NCBI RefSeq assembly: GCF_000227465.1
Contig: NC_016047.1
Coordinates: forward strand, 573,001 to 637,000
DNA length: 64,000 nt
Direction of reading: 5' to 3'
Origin: Bacillus spizizenii TU-B-10
GTDB lineage: Bacteria > Bacillota > Bacilli > Bacillales > Bacillaceae
Position 1 is the first letter of the stretch. Every line of letters begins with the position of its first letter. The position numbers and the translations under genes are program-made. Below, in pieces: positions 44,282 to 52,083 of this stretch. The notes below the pieces were generated by a model. It was not told the origin of the DNA, searched no databases, and saw only the letters and a list, made by a program, of their open reading frames with translations.

Positions 44282-45334
44282 ATGGCCGCTTTAGTTAAAT
44301 TTTTTCAGCACCCGGGAGTAAGGCGTTTTTCCGTCTTTGTCGTGTTAACTGGTGTGTTATACCTATTTAAGAGCATGATCAACTTAATATTGCTGACTTT
44401 CATTTTCACATTTCTTATGGATCGTTTGGAGCTTGTCGTACGGCAGTTTTTAAGCCAGTTCTTCCATGTGAGCCAGCGGGTGGTCATTACGTTTCTTTAC
44501 ATGTTGCTGGCTGTGCTGCTTACAGTCGGGGGGTTTGTATTTTATCCTGTCGTCGCGGCGCAGATTCAGCAGCTGGTAAAGCAGATTAAACATATTGCGT
44601 ATCACCCGGACACCATCCCTTTCTTTGATGAGATCACCAGTGTTTTCGGAGATATTAATGTCAGTTCATATGTCAAAGAGGGTTTCAATGTGGTGTATAC
44701 GTATCTGGCAGATATCAGCACATTCGGCTTGCAGATCGTAATGGCGCTCATTCTCAGCATGTTTTTCTTATTTGAGAAAAAACGGCTTTCTGAATTCATG
44801 GCTAAATTTAAAACGAGCAAACTGGCGGTCTTTTATGAGGAAATTGCTTTTTTCGGAAGCAAATTTGCAAGAACGTTCGGCAAGGTGCTTGAGGCTCAAT
44901 TCATCATTGCGCTCGTCAACTGTATTCTGACGTTTATCGCGCTTTGGATTATGCATTTCCCGCAGCTGTTTGGGCTTTCTATTATGGTGTTCTTCCTTGG
45001 ATTGATCCCTGTAGCAGGCGTCGTCATTTCTCTGATCCCGCTCAGTATTATCGCTTACAGCACTGGCGGCGGAATGTATGTGCTCTACATTGTGCTTGTC
45101 ATATTCGCCATACATGCGATCGAAACGTATTTCTTAAATCCGAAGCTGATGTCTGCGAAAACGGAGCTGCCGATCTTTTTCACCTTCACAGTACTCATTT
45201 TCTCTGAGCACTTTTTCGGTATTTGGGGTCTAATTATCGGGATTCCGATCTTTGTGTTTCTCCTAGATATTCTTGATGTCACCAACAAGGAAGAAGGACC
45301 CAAAAGATTCCAAGAGAAAAGTAACAAAAAATAG
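44282..45334 (+). CDS. ydbI: AI-2E family transporter YdbI
   Basis: This is a 350-residue membrane protein of the AI-2E (UPF0118, TqsA/YdgG) family with about seven to eight membrane segments and the family-conserved C-terminal part FFLGLIPVAGVVISLIPLSIIA and YFLNPKLMSAKTELPIFFTF. Members export autoinducer-2 or act as Na+/H+ antiporters; the substrate here is unknown. AGGAG precedes the ATG. No terminator is seen after its stop; the promoter of the next leader starts at once. Confidence 0.88.
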   Translation: MAALVKFFQHPGVRRFSVFVVLTGVLYLFKSMINLILLTFIFTFLMDRLELVVRQFLSQFFHVSQRVVITFLYMLLAVLLTVGGFVFYPVVAAQIQQLVKQIKHIAYHPDTIPFFDEITSVFGDINVSSYVKEGFNVVYTYLADISTFGLQIVMALILSMFFLFEKKRLSEFMAKFKTSKLAVFYEEIAFFGSKFARTFGKVLEAQFIIALVNCILTFIALWIMHFPQLFGLSIMVFFLGLIPVAGVVISLIPLSIIAYSTGGGMYVLYIVLVIFAIHAIETYFLNPKLMSAKTELPIFFTFTVLIFSEHFFGIWGLIIGIPIFVFLLDILDVTNKEEGPKRFQEKSNKK

Positions 45335-45363
45335 TTTACAAAATTGGATCTTTTCTGTATAAA
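45335..45363 (+). promoter_or_regulatory. Sigma-A promoter of the second c-di-AMP leader
   Basis: TTTACA (45335-45340), 17 bases, TATAAA (45358-45363), beginning one base after the ydbI stop codon. The start of RNA would be near 45370. Confidence 0.8.
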
Positions 45364-45384
45364 TAAACTAAATCATACAATAGT

Positions 45385-45567
45385 AAGCCACACGCTTAAT
45401 CCTTTTATAAGGAGTGGGGGACCCAATCTTTTGGGGTTAATTTTTCATCTGAAAAACGGACATCTCTTCGTCCGAACCCGTCAGCTAACCTCATCAGCGT
45501 GAAGAGAGAGTCCTGTGGTTTGAAGTTACAGCCAAAGCCCACGGGAGTCTCTCGCGGGCTTTTTTTC
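45385..45567 (+). promoter_or_regulatory. c-di-AMP (ydaO) riboswitch before a DAACS symporter
   Basis: The leader shares two exact blocks with the kimA riboswitch: GGGGGACCCA (45416-45425) and CCGTCAGCTAACCTC (45478-45492). CACGCT (45391-45396) closes the fold with AGCGTG (45496-45501). The terminator has its stem arms within 45536-45560, followed by T7. GAGAGAGTCCTGTGG (45504-45518) can pair with CCACGGGAGTCTCTC (45539-45553) with 13 of 15 matches, a competing antiterminator. Ligand binding is therefore expected to turn the gene off, as in kimA. Confidence 0.93.
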
Positions 45568-45586
45568 AAAAAAGGGAGGAATGCGG

Positions 45587-46825
45587 ATGAAACTGGCTAC
45601 AAAGATAATCATTGCATTGGTGCTAGGTGCGGTGACGGGGATTATTCTTAACGTAACATCACCTGAATTATTTGAAAATTTAAATAAGTTTGTATTCGGG
45701 CCGCTGGGCACCATCTTTTTAAACCTCATTAAAATGCTTGTCGTTCCGATTGTCTTTTTCTCATTGACACTCGGAGTAGCCGGGCTGGGCGATCCTAAGA
45801 AGCTTGGCAGAATCGGTGTAAAGGCGATTTCTTATTTTCTCGTCACGACAGCAGTGGCGATTACCATTGCCATCATTTTAGCTCTTGTCATCAAACCGGG
45901 AGAGTTTGGAACGTATGATACATCGTCTGCCGAATTCACTGCTGAAAAAGCGCCAAGTATTGCGGACACCCTGTTAAACATTATTCCGACCAACCCTGTG
46001 CAAGCGATGACGGAAGGAAATATGCTGCAAATTATCGCTTTTGCCATTTTTGTCGGGCTTGGGATTACAATGCTTGGGAAAAAAGCGGATATGCTTCTCA
46101 AAGTTGTTGAACAAGGAAATGAATTGATGATGTACCTGGTGAATCTTGTAATGAAGTTCGCTCCGTATGGTACATTCGGTCTGATTGCGACAGCTATCGG
46201 AAGCCAAGGGTTCAGCGCAATGAAAGCGATGGGCTTGTACATGATTGTGGTAACCCTTGCATTACTGATACATGCAGTCGTTACCTACGGATCTACGGTT
46301 GCGCTTATAGCCAGAAGAAATCCGATTACGTTCTTTAAAAATTTCTCAGAGGTTATGGTCGTTGCATTCAGTACTTCCAGCAGCAATGCGACCCTGCCTG
46401 TATCCATGGATGTGGCCCAGAAAAAATTAAAAGTGCCTGAGCCGATCAGCAGCTTCGTCCAGCCGCTCGGTGCTACAATTAATATGGACGGAACAGCCAT
46501 CATGCAAGGGGTAGCCACTGTCTTCATTGCGCAGGTATTCGGGCATGATCTGACATTCACTCAGCTGCTGATGGTGATACTGACGGCAGTGTTAGCAAGT
46601 GTCGGTACCGCGGGTGTTCCTGGAGTCGGCTTGATTATGCTCGCCATGGTGCTTCAATCTGTCGGCCTGCCTGTCGAGGGAATCGGATTAATTCTTGGAA
46701 TTGACCGTCTGCTTGATATGCTCCGTACAGTGGTGAACACAACAGGAGACGCGGCCTGCGCCGTCATTATTACAGAAACAGAAAAGAACAAACAGCCTGA
46801 GCAAACGCCGACTCTATCGGTTTAA
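45587..46825 (+). CDS. Glutamate/aspartate:cation symporter (GltP/GltT-like)
   Basis: This is a 412-residue DAACS-family carrier with eight membrane helices. The hairpin-1 motif SSSNATLP, the NMDGTAIMQG motif and the helix-8 stretch DRLLDMLRTVVNTTGD are those of glutamate/aspartate transporters: the Asp, Arg, Thr and Asn that hold the amino acid in the GltPh structure are all present. ATG 45587 is about eight bases from AAGGGAGG; ATG 45581 is too near. It is a paralogue of gltP/gltT and is not at this locus in B. subtilis 168 as I recall it. It is monocistronic behind a c-di-AMP riboswitch. Confidence 0.9.
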   Translation: MKLATKIIIALVLGAVTGIILNVTSPELFENLNKFVFGPLGTIFLNLIKMLVVPIVFFSLTLGVAGLGDPKKLGRIGVKAISYFLVTTAVAITIAIILALVIKPGEFGTYDTSSAEFTAEKAPSIADTLLNIIPTNPVQAMTEGNMLQIIAFAIFVGLGITMLGKKADMLLKVVEQGNELMMYLVNLVMKFAPYGTFGLIATAIGSQGFSAMKAMGLYMIVVTLALLIHAVVTYGSTVALIARRNPITFFKNFSEVMVVAFSTSSSNATLPVSMDVAQKKLKVPEPISSFVQPLGATINMDGTAIMQGVATVFIAQVFGHDLTFTQLLMVILTAVLASVGTAGVPGVGLIMLAMVLQSVGLPVEGIGLILGIDRLLDMLRTVVNTTGDAACAVIITETEKNKQPEQTPTLSV

Positions 46826-46858
46826 CCAAACATTTGGAAGCAACAAATGCTATAATAC

Positions 46859-46895
46859 AAACAGTGCCTAATTTTTGGGCACTGTTTATTTTTTG
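46859..46895 (+). terminator. Terminator after the symporter gene
   Basis: AAACAGTGCC (46859-46868) pairs with GGCACTGTTT (46878-46887), followed by ATTTTTTG. It lies between a TGCTATAAT box (46848-46856) and ydbJ. Confidence 0.88.
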
Positions 46896-46916
46896 TCGAA
46901 AAAGGAGGAAGGCTTT

Positions 46917-47843
46917 ATGGCTGAGCCGATTTTACATATTGAAGGCCTCGATAAAAAGATTGGGTCTAAACAGATTTTAAAACAGATCAGCATGGACGTC
47001 ATGGAGGGCGAAATCATCGGCCTGCTCGGTCCTAATGGTTCCGGAAAAACAACACTCATCCGTATCATCGTCGGGTTATTAAAACAAAACAGCGGAAGTG
47101 TGACAATCAGCGGATTTCAGCATGATACAGAGTTTGAAAAAGCGATGGAAGCGGTTGGAGCGATCGTCGAAAATCCTGAGTTCTATCCGTACTTGACAGG
47201 ATGGGAAAACCTCAAGCACTTTTCGAATATGCACAAAAAAATAACGGATGAACGGCTTGATGAAGTAGTGGAACGTGTAGGGCTGACATCAGCAATTCAT
47301 GATAAGGTGAAAACCTATTCCCTTGGCATGCGCCAGCGTCTTGGTATTGCACAGGCGATTCTTCACCGGCCGAAGCTTCTTATTTTAGATGAACCGACAA
47401 ACGGTCTTGATCCCGCCGGCATGAAGGATTTTCGCGATCATATTAAGGAGCTCGCAGAAAAGGAAGGAACAGCAGTCCTGTTCGCCACTCACTTATTGCG
47501 TGAGGTTGAAGATCTGTGTGACCGTGTCATCATCATTCAAAAAGGCGAGATCAAAGCGGAAGTCAGCTTACATGGAACAGATCAAAAAACAGAAAAAGCG
47601 ATCATTGAAGTGCAGCCGGAAGAAAAAGCGCTCAATTGGCTGGCAGGCAATCAATATCAAGCAGAGCGGCAAGACGGGGCGATTGTTGTTGAGGTAGCAA
47701 AAGAAAACATTCCGGAGCTGAATCGTTCACTTGTCGGACAAGACCTGAATGTCTTTTCCATTACGCCTTATACGCAACCACTTGAAGATGAATTCATAAA
47801 AGCGACAACTGTTCATCAAGAGGAGGGAGAAGAGCTTGTCTAA
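46917..47843 (+). CDS. ydbJ: ABC transporter ATP-binding protein YdbJ
   Basis: This is a 308-residue ABC ATPase. Walker A is GPNGSGKTT, the signature is YSLGMRQRLGIAQAI, Walker B is LLILDEPTNGLDPAG and the switch His is in FATHLLREVE. The C-terminal 80 residues are a domain seen in BcrA/YtrB-type export ATPases. With YdbK it forms an ABC-2 type exporter of unknown substrate. ATG 46917 is eight bases from AAAGGAGG; the frame is open 14 codons upstream across the terminator. It overlaps ydbK by eight bases. Confidence 0.92.
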   Translation: MAEPILHIEGLDKKIGSKQILKQISMDVMEGEIIGLLGPNGSGKTTLIRIIVGLLKQNSGSVTISGFQHDTEFEKAMEAVGAIVENPEFYPYLTGWENLKHFSNMHKKITDERLDEVVERVGLTSAIHDKVKTYSLGMRQRLGIAQAILHRPKLLILDEPTNGLDPAGMKDFRDHIKELAEKEGTAVLFATHLLREVEDLCDRVIIIQKGEIKAEVSLHGTDQKTEKAIIEVQPEEKALNWLAGNQYQAERQDGAIVVEVAKENIPELNRSLVGQDLNVFSITPYTQPLEDEFIKATTVHQEEGEELV

Positions 47844-48603
47844 ATTAATTTGGAATGAACATATGAAACTTTTTAATCGGAAGGTCACGTTGGTATCTCT
47901 TATCCTGATGGCGGTCTTTCAATTTTTCATGGCCTTGATCATTAAACGGATTGTCATCAGTGCCGGAACGGATGAAAACTTCATCGGCTATTTATCGTAT
48001 ACACCGAGTCTGAACATCCTGCTGCAGGCTTTAACGATCGTGATTGCAGCGACAATAGTTTCGATGGAATTTGATAAAAAGACGATCAAATTTTTGCTCA
48101 TCCGTCCTGTTAAACGCCAAAAGGTTTTTTGGTCAAAATTAATCACAGTCGTAATGGTCAGCTTTTATTTGTATCTGGCATACTACATTTTGGCATTATT
48201 ATTCGGTCTCGTCTTTTTCGGCACATCCGTGAGCGCGGAATCAAAGACATTGCTGATCAACACCTTAGCGCTGATCGGCTCAAACTGGCTTGAAGCCGTA
48301 ATGATGGGATTATTCGGGCTGCTTTGTTCTTCACTGTTCCGCAACAGCGCGGTAGCAGTTGTTGTTTCTTTTGTCGTTTTATACGGAGCGAGTACACTTG
48401 TCCAGCTCATGAAGCTCTTTGAAAACAAATGGGGCAGCTTTTTGCTTTTTGCCAATACTGACTTTACGCAATACAGAAGCGGAGCAACAGCGTTGTTTTC
48501 CGGCATGACACCATTATTTTCAGCAGGGATTATCATCATACATGCCATATTCTTCATCGCCGTTGGCTGGTGGTGCTTCTGTAAACGGGATGTCCGGGTG
48601 TAA
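47836..48603 (+). CDS. ydbK: ABC-2 type permease YdbK
   Basis: This is a 255-residue membrane protein with six hydrophobic segments, the permease partner of YdbJ. It has the ABC-2 pattern: a first cytoplasmic helix SKLIWNEHMKLFNRKV, then LQALTIVIAATIVSMEFDKKTIKFLLIRPVKRQKVFWSK, the typical coupling loop of this group. The substrate is unknown; close relatives handle peptides or antibiotics. TTG 47836 overlaps the ydbJ end, with GGAGGGAGAAG as ribosome site inside ydbJ. Confidence 0.9.
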   Translation: MSKLIWNEHMKLFNRKVTLVSLILMAVFQFFMALIIKRIVISAGTDENFIGYLSYTPSLNILLQALTIVIAATIVSMEFDKKTIKFLLIRPVKRQKVFWSKLITVVMVSFYLYLAYYILALLFGLVFFGTSVSAESKTLLINTLALIGSNWLEAVMMGLFGLLCSSLFRNSAVAVVVSFVVLYGASTLVQLMKLFENKWGSFLLFANTDFTQYRSGATALFSGMTPLFSAGIIIIHAIFFIAVGWWCFCKRDVRV

Positions 48604-48697
48604 AGGCAAGGAATGACATTTTTGTGAAAAAGCTCACGTAAATCAATATCATTTGATATTTTGGTTTATACTAAAGGTACTGACGGAGGTGTCTCGA

Positions 48698-49033
48698 TTG
48701 AGGAACTTTATTACCGCTTTACCGATTGTATTGCTGCTTGGATTCTCATTTGTGTCATTCATGTTTCAGTTTGAACATCTTGTTTATTTCAGACTCGCGC
48801 TTGGGTTGTTCTCTCTCGTGGGGCTGTACATGATATATAAAATGAAGACGGGCGTCCGTTATTTTATCATCTATCTGTATGCCAGCTGGATTGTGCTTGC
48901 GGCAGTGACTGCTTTTGAAGAGCCAATCTTCTCGAGCTTTTTCTTTGGCGGCCTGGTGATGACAATGGGTTACCTGACATATATGCTGATTTATCTCGGC
49001 ATGAAACAAGACCGGGATGCAAATCCTGTGTAA
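48698..49033 (+). CDS. ydbL: Membrane protein YdbL, unknown function
   Basis: This is a 111-residue protein with four hydrophobic segments and little else (FITALPIVLLLGFSF, LALGLFSLVGLYMIY, YFIIYLYASWIVLAAV, FFGGLVMTMGYLTYMLIYLG). No family function is known. TTG 48698 is seven bases from GGAGGT (48685-48690); the frame is open 15 codons upstream without support. It follows ydbJK after about 95 bases, so it may be in the same transcript, perhaps as an accessory subunit; that is inference only. Confidence 0.8.
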   Translation: MRNFITALPIVLLLGFSFVSFMFQFEHLVYFRLALGLFSLVGLYMIYKMKTGVRYFIIYLYASWIVLAAVTAFEEPIFSSFFFGGLVMTMGYLTYMLIYLGMKQDRDANPV

Positions 49034-49036
49034 GCG

Positions 49037-49067
49037 CGCTGTTCCCTTGGGGGAACGGCGTGTTTTT
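49037..49067 (+). terminator. Terminator after ydbL
   Basis: CGCTGTTCCC (49037-49046) pairs with GGGAACGGCG (49051-49060), one G-U, then TGTTTTT. Confidence 0.88.
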
Positions 49068-49162
49068 CTATACCGGACAAAAGGTTAACAGTTGCGGAAT
49101 AATGGCAGGAAATCTATAATACATATTAAATTTATCGGAATTAAAACTTGGGGGGCTGCCGG

Positions 49163-50308
49163 ATGTCATTATTTATACAAAACGATCAACAGCGGCAATG
49201 GATGGAGAAAATCGGACGGATTGCGGATGAATTTCAGCAAACAGCAGCTGAAGATGATGAACAAGGACGTTTTCCTGTAGAAAAAATACAAAAACTGCGT
49301 GATGCTGGGTATACGGCATTAACATTGCCGGCATCTCATGGAGGAGGAGGCATTTCTGTTTACGATATGCTCCTGTTTCAAGAAAGGCTGGCACGGGGAG
49401 ATGCTCCGGCAGCACTGAGCATCGGCTGGCATTTGAGCGTAATTGGAGAGCTTGGAGAAGGCAATAGCTGGGATAAAGACGTGTTTGCGTATATTGCAAA
49501 GGAAGTTCAAAACGGAGCCGTCATCAACAGGGCGGCGACAGAAGCGAAAACCGGAAGCCCGACAAGAGGAGGGCGTCCCGGTACAAACGCCGTCAAAAAG
49601 GATGGCAAATGGGCAGTAAACGGAAGAAAAACCTTTACGACGATGTCACAAGCACTGGATTATTTTTTAGTGACGGCATGGATTGAGGAAAAACAAACAA
49701 CAGGCGTGTTTCTCGTTCATAAAGATGATCCCGGTTTGTCGATTGAAGAAACGTGGGATATGATCGCGATGCGGGCGACTGGAAGCCATGACCTTGTACT
49801 GAATGAGGTAACGCTTGATGAGGAGAAACTGGTGGAATTGCTTCAAGGACCTCGGGGAGCTAAGCCGAATGGCTGGCTGCTTCACATCCCGGCGATTTAT
49901 CTTGGCATTGCTCAAGCGGCGCGAGACTATGCGGTGCAATTTGCATCTGAGTATTCTCCAAACAGTTTGAAGGGACCGATCAAGAATGTTCCGGCCGTAC
50001 AGCAAAGAACAGGCGAAATGGAGCTTGAACTGCTCAATGCCAGACATTTTCTTTTCCATATCGCTCAATTATATGACGATCCGGAGCGCCGCCCTCACTT
50101 GAGAAGCGAGCTCGGTGCGGCGAAACATATCGTCACAAATGCTGCGCTGTCTATCGTCGATAAAGCGATGAGAATTGTCGGAGCCAAAAGCCTTGAACGA
50201 ACCAACCCGCTTCAGCGCTATTACCGTGATGTGCGCGCCGGTCTCCATAACCCGCCGATGGATGACGCGGTGATCCAAAAGCTGGCTACGGAAGCGTTTG
50301 AGTCATGA
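49163..50308 (+). CDS. ydbM: Acyl-CoA dehydrogenase-like protein YdbM
   Basis: This is a 381-residue flavoprotein of the acyl-CoA dehydrogenase superfamily: an N-terminal helical domain (FPVEKIQKLRDAGYTALTLPASHGGGG), a middle beta domain with WAVNGRKTFTTMSQALDYFLV and the MRATGSHDLVL strand, and a C-terminal helical bundle. The catalytic Glu position is not clear; the family also includes monooxygenase-type and desulfurisation enzymes. The substrate is unknown. ATG 49163 is eight bases from GGGGGG; an in-frame upstream start at 49148 lies in that tract. Confidence 0.9.
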   Translation: MSLFIQNDQQRQWMEKIGRIADEFQQTAAEDDEQGRFPVEKIQKLRDAGYTALTLPASHGGGGISVYDMLLFQERLARGDAPAALSIGWHLSVIGELGEGNSWDKDVFAYIAKEVQNGAVINRAATEAKTGSPTRGGRPGTNAVKKDGKWAVNGRKTFTTMSQALDYFLVTAWIEEKQTTGVFLVHKDDPGLSIEETWDMIAMRATGSHDLVLNEVTLDEEKLVELLQGPRGAKPNGWLLHIPAIYLGIAQAARDYAVQFASEYSPNSLKGPIKNVPAVQQRTGEMELELLNARHFLFHIAQLYDDPERRPHLRSELGAAKHIVTNAALSIVDKAMRIVGAKSLERTNPLQRYYRDVRAGLHNPPMDDAVIQKLATEAFES

Positions 50309-50309
50309 A

Positions 50310-50337
50310 AAAAAGAGCCATCCCGGCTCTTTTTATG
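50310..50337 (+). terminator. Terminator after ydbM
   Basis: AAAAAGAGCC pairs with GGCTCTTTTT (50324-50333) around ATCCC. Its last bases overlap the stop codon of fbpB on the other strand. Confidence 0.9.
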
Positions 50338-50479
50338 TATTGTTTTGCTCTTGCAGATTTTTTTGATGCTTGCGGTCGATCCTGTCATAAATGACGTTCA
50401 TCAGCTTTGGATTGCCCATAATCGCCTCTTTGTTTTCCTGGATCAGCTGTTGGTAAGTTTTTACTTTACGCTTCGGCAT
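50333..50479 (-). CDS. fbpB: Fur-regulated small basic protein FbpB
   Basis: This is a 48-residue basic protein (MPKRKVKTYQQLIQENKEAI, later NPKLMNVIYDRIDRKHQKN), matching the FbpB family. FbpB works with the small RNA FsrA in the iron-sparing response, helping block translation of iron-rich enzymes under iron starvation. AGGAGGG lies nine bases before the start on the minus strand. Its start lies inside the end of fbpA (14-base overlap), so the two are translationally coupled. It shares the fbpA promoter and Fur box. Confidence 0.88.
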   Translation of the reverse strand: MPKRKVKTYQQLIQENKEAIMGNPKLMNVIYDRIDRKHQKNLQEQNNT

Positions 50480-50630
50480 GCTCCGGTGCCCTCCTGACAT
50501 GTTTGTATTCACTTTCTAACTCCGTTAGCGACAATTCATACAAATGACGCTTTGACTTTTTGTATATACCATTCTGTATTAACAGATGAATGAGCTGTTT
50601 TTTTCTGATTTCTGCAGACTGAGGTGTCAT
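50466..50630 (-). CDS. fbpA: Fur-regulated small protein FbpA
   Basis: This is a 54-residue protein with the FbpA family pattern IRKKQLIHLLIQNGIYK and HLYELSLTELESEYKH. It is the first gene of the fbpAB transcript and a predicted helper of FsrA in the iron-sparing response. ATG 50630 is ten bases from GGAGGT (50641-50646); the TTG at 50648 lies within that ribosome site, so it is less likely. The gene is controlled by a perfect Fur box. Confidence 0.85.
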   Translation of the reverse strand: MTPQSAEIRKKQLIHLLIQNGIYKKSKRHLYELSLTELESEYKHVRRAPEHAEA

Positions 50631-50659
50631 TATGTCACCAACCTCCAATCAAACGATAT

Positions 50660-50674
50660 TGATAATCATTATCA
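50660..50674 (-). promoter_or_regulatory. Fur box of fbpAB
   Basis: TGATAATCATTATCA is a perfect 7-1-7 Fur operator just downstream of the fbpAB transcription start. Fe-loaded Fur would block the operon. Confidence 0.95.
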
Positions 50675-50683
50675 ATTAACCCC

Positions 50684-50712
50684 AGTATACAATGTCCACA
50701 ATAGCCTGTAAA
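50684..50712 (-). promoter_or_regulatory. Sigma-A promoter of fbpAB
   Basis: Minus strand: TTTACA (50712-50707), 17 bases, TATACT (50689-50684), followed by the Fur box. Confidence 0.88.
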
Positions 50713-50875
50713 GGTGAAAACAGTCCTATTCTTTCGCAAATTGGCAAACATTCAACAGATCGACAAAAAGTTTCCCGGGCAATAATTTGCTGTCGAAATG
50801 TCCCTCTTATGAATGTTGCCGCTCTATTTTTTATGTTTTGAACCATACTATGTAATAGAATGGAGGCTGGTATTC

Positions 50876-51748
50876 ATGGAGCGGACAGAAAATCTGAAAA
50901 AAGGAGAAAAAGGAGCGCTCCTCAATATTTTGGCATATGTCATCCTTGCTGTTTTGAAGCTTGTAATCGGGATTTTATATCATTCCGAAGCGCTGAGAGC
51001 AGACGGATTAAATAATGGAACAGATATTGTTGCGTCAGTAGCTGTGCTGATTGGATTGCGTATTTCCCAAAGGCCGGCTGACAGCGATCATCCATATGGC
51101 CATTATCGGGCTGAAACGATTTCGTCTCTTGTTGCGTCTTTTATTATGATGGTTGTCGGCATTGAGGTGTTAATCGGCGGAGGAAGAGCGATTGCGGGCG
51201 GAACAACGGAAACGCCAAGTCTTATCGCTGCATGGACGGCGTTAGGCAGTGCTGTGTTTATGTATGGCATCTATTTATATAACAAAAGGCTGGCAGCGTC
51301 CATTAAAAGCTCTGCCCTGATGGCAGCGGCAAAGGACAGTAGGTCAGACGCTTTTGTAAGTGTCGGAGCATTTATCGGTGTGATGTCATCCCAGCTGCAG
51401 CTGCCGTGGATCGATCCGGTAACGGCTTTTATCATCGGTATCATCATCTGCAAGACGGCATGGGACATCTTTAAAGACGCTTCACATTCTTTAACAGACG
51501 GTTTTCATTTAAAAGATCTTGAGCCTTATAAACAGACCGTCGGCAGGATCGAGAATGTACATCGTCTAAAAGATGTGAAAGCGAGGTATCTAGGAAGCAC
51601 AGTTCATATCGAAATGGTCATTACGGTTGATCCGAAGCTTACAGTAGAAGAAGGCCATGGAGTGGCGGATGAAGTAGAAGACAAAATAAAACATGAACAC
51701 GATGTGACTCATGTTCATGTTCATGTAGAGCCTGACGACATAAAATAA
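50876..51748 (+). CDS. ydbO: CDF-family cation exporter YdbO
   Basis: This is a 290-residue cation diffusion facilitator: six membrane segments and a cytoplasmic C-terminal domain. Metal sites are the helix-2 ADGLNNGTD (Asp residues) and helix-5 KDSRSDAF; HPYGHYRAET is the conserved loop. The C-terminal tail HEHDVTHVHVHVEPDD is His-rich. The metal may be Zn, Mn, Fe or Co. ATG 50876 is ten bases from GGAGG; the longer reading frame lacks support. It is divergent from Fur-regulated fbpAB but shows no own Fur box. Confidence 0.9.
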   Translation: MERTENLKKGEKGALLNILAYVILAVLKLVIGILYHSEALRADGLNNGTDIVASVAVLIGLRISQRPADSDHPYGHYRAETISSLVASFIMMVVGIEVLIGGGRAIAGGTTETPSLIAAWTALGSAVFMYGIYLYNKRLAASIKSSALMAAAKDSRSDAFVSVGAFIGVMSSQLQLPWIDPVTAFIIGIIICKTAWDIFKDASHSLTDGFHLKDLEPYKQTVGRIENVHRLKDVKARYLGSTVHIEMVITVDPKLTVEEGHGVADEVEDKIKHEHDVTHVHVHVEPDDIK

Positions 51749-51762
51749 GGCTGTTTAACGAA

Positions 51763-52083
51763 TTAGCTTATATGTTCAGATAAAAATTCAGTCACTTCTT
51801 CAGGCGTTTTGGCATTGGCGCTGTGAAGGTGAGCTGTTTTTTCACCGTTTTTGAAGATAAGCAAGCTAGGAATACCCATTACTTGGTATTTTTCAGCCAG
51901 TTCAGGAAGCTCGTCCTTATTCAGCTCATACCAATCGTTTTGATTGTACTCTTCCAAAATATCGCCGATGAACATATTCATGCGCGTGCAGTCTGGGCAC
52001 CAATCAGCATAAAACTTTACGATAATTTCTTTATCAGATTGAATCAGTTCGTTAAATTGTTCGTTTGTCGTGATTTTTTTCAT
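51763..52083 (-). CDS. ydbP: Thioredoxin-like protein YdbP
   Basis: This is a 106-residue thioredoxin-fold protein. The active site is FYADWCPDCTRMN, so WCPDC replaces the usual WCGPC; the cis-proline is in MGIPSLLIFKNG. It may reduce disulfides in the cytosol, with a redox potential different from TrxA. AAAAGGAGATG is the ribosome site on the minus strand. It is convergent with ydbO, only 14 bases apart, and divergent from ddl. Confidence 0.92.
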   Translation of the reverse strand: MKKITTNEQFNELIQSDKEIIVKFYADWCPDCTRMNMFIGDILEEYNQNDWYELNKDELPELAEKYQVMGIPSLLIFKNGEKTAHLHSANAKTPEEVTEFLSEHIS

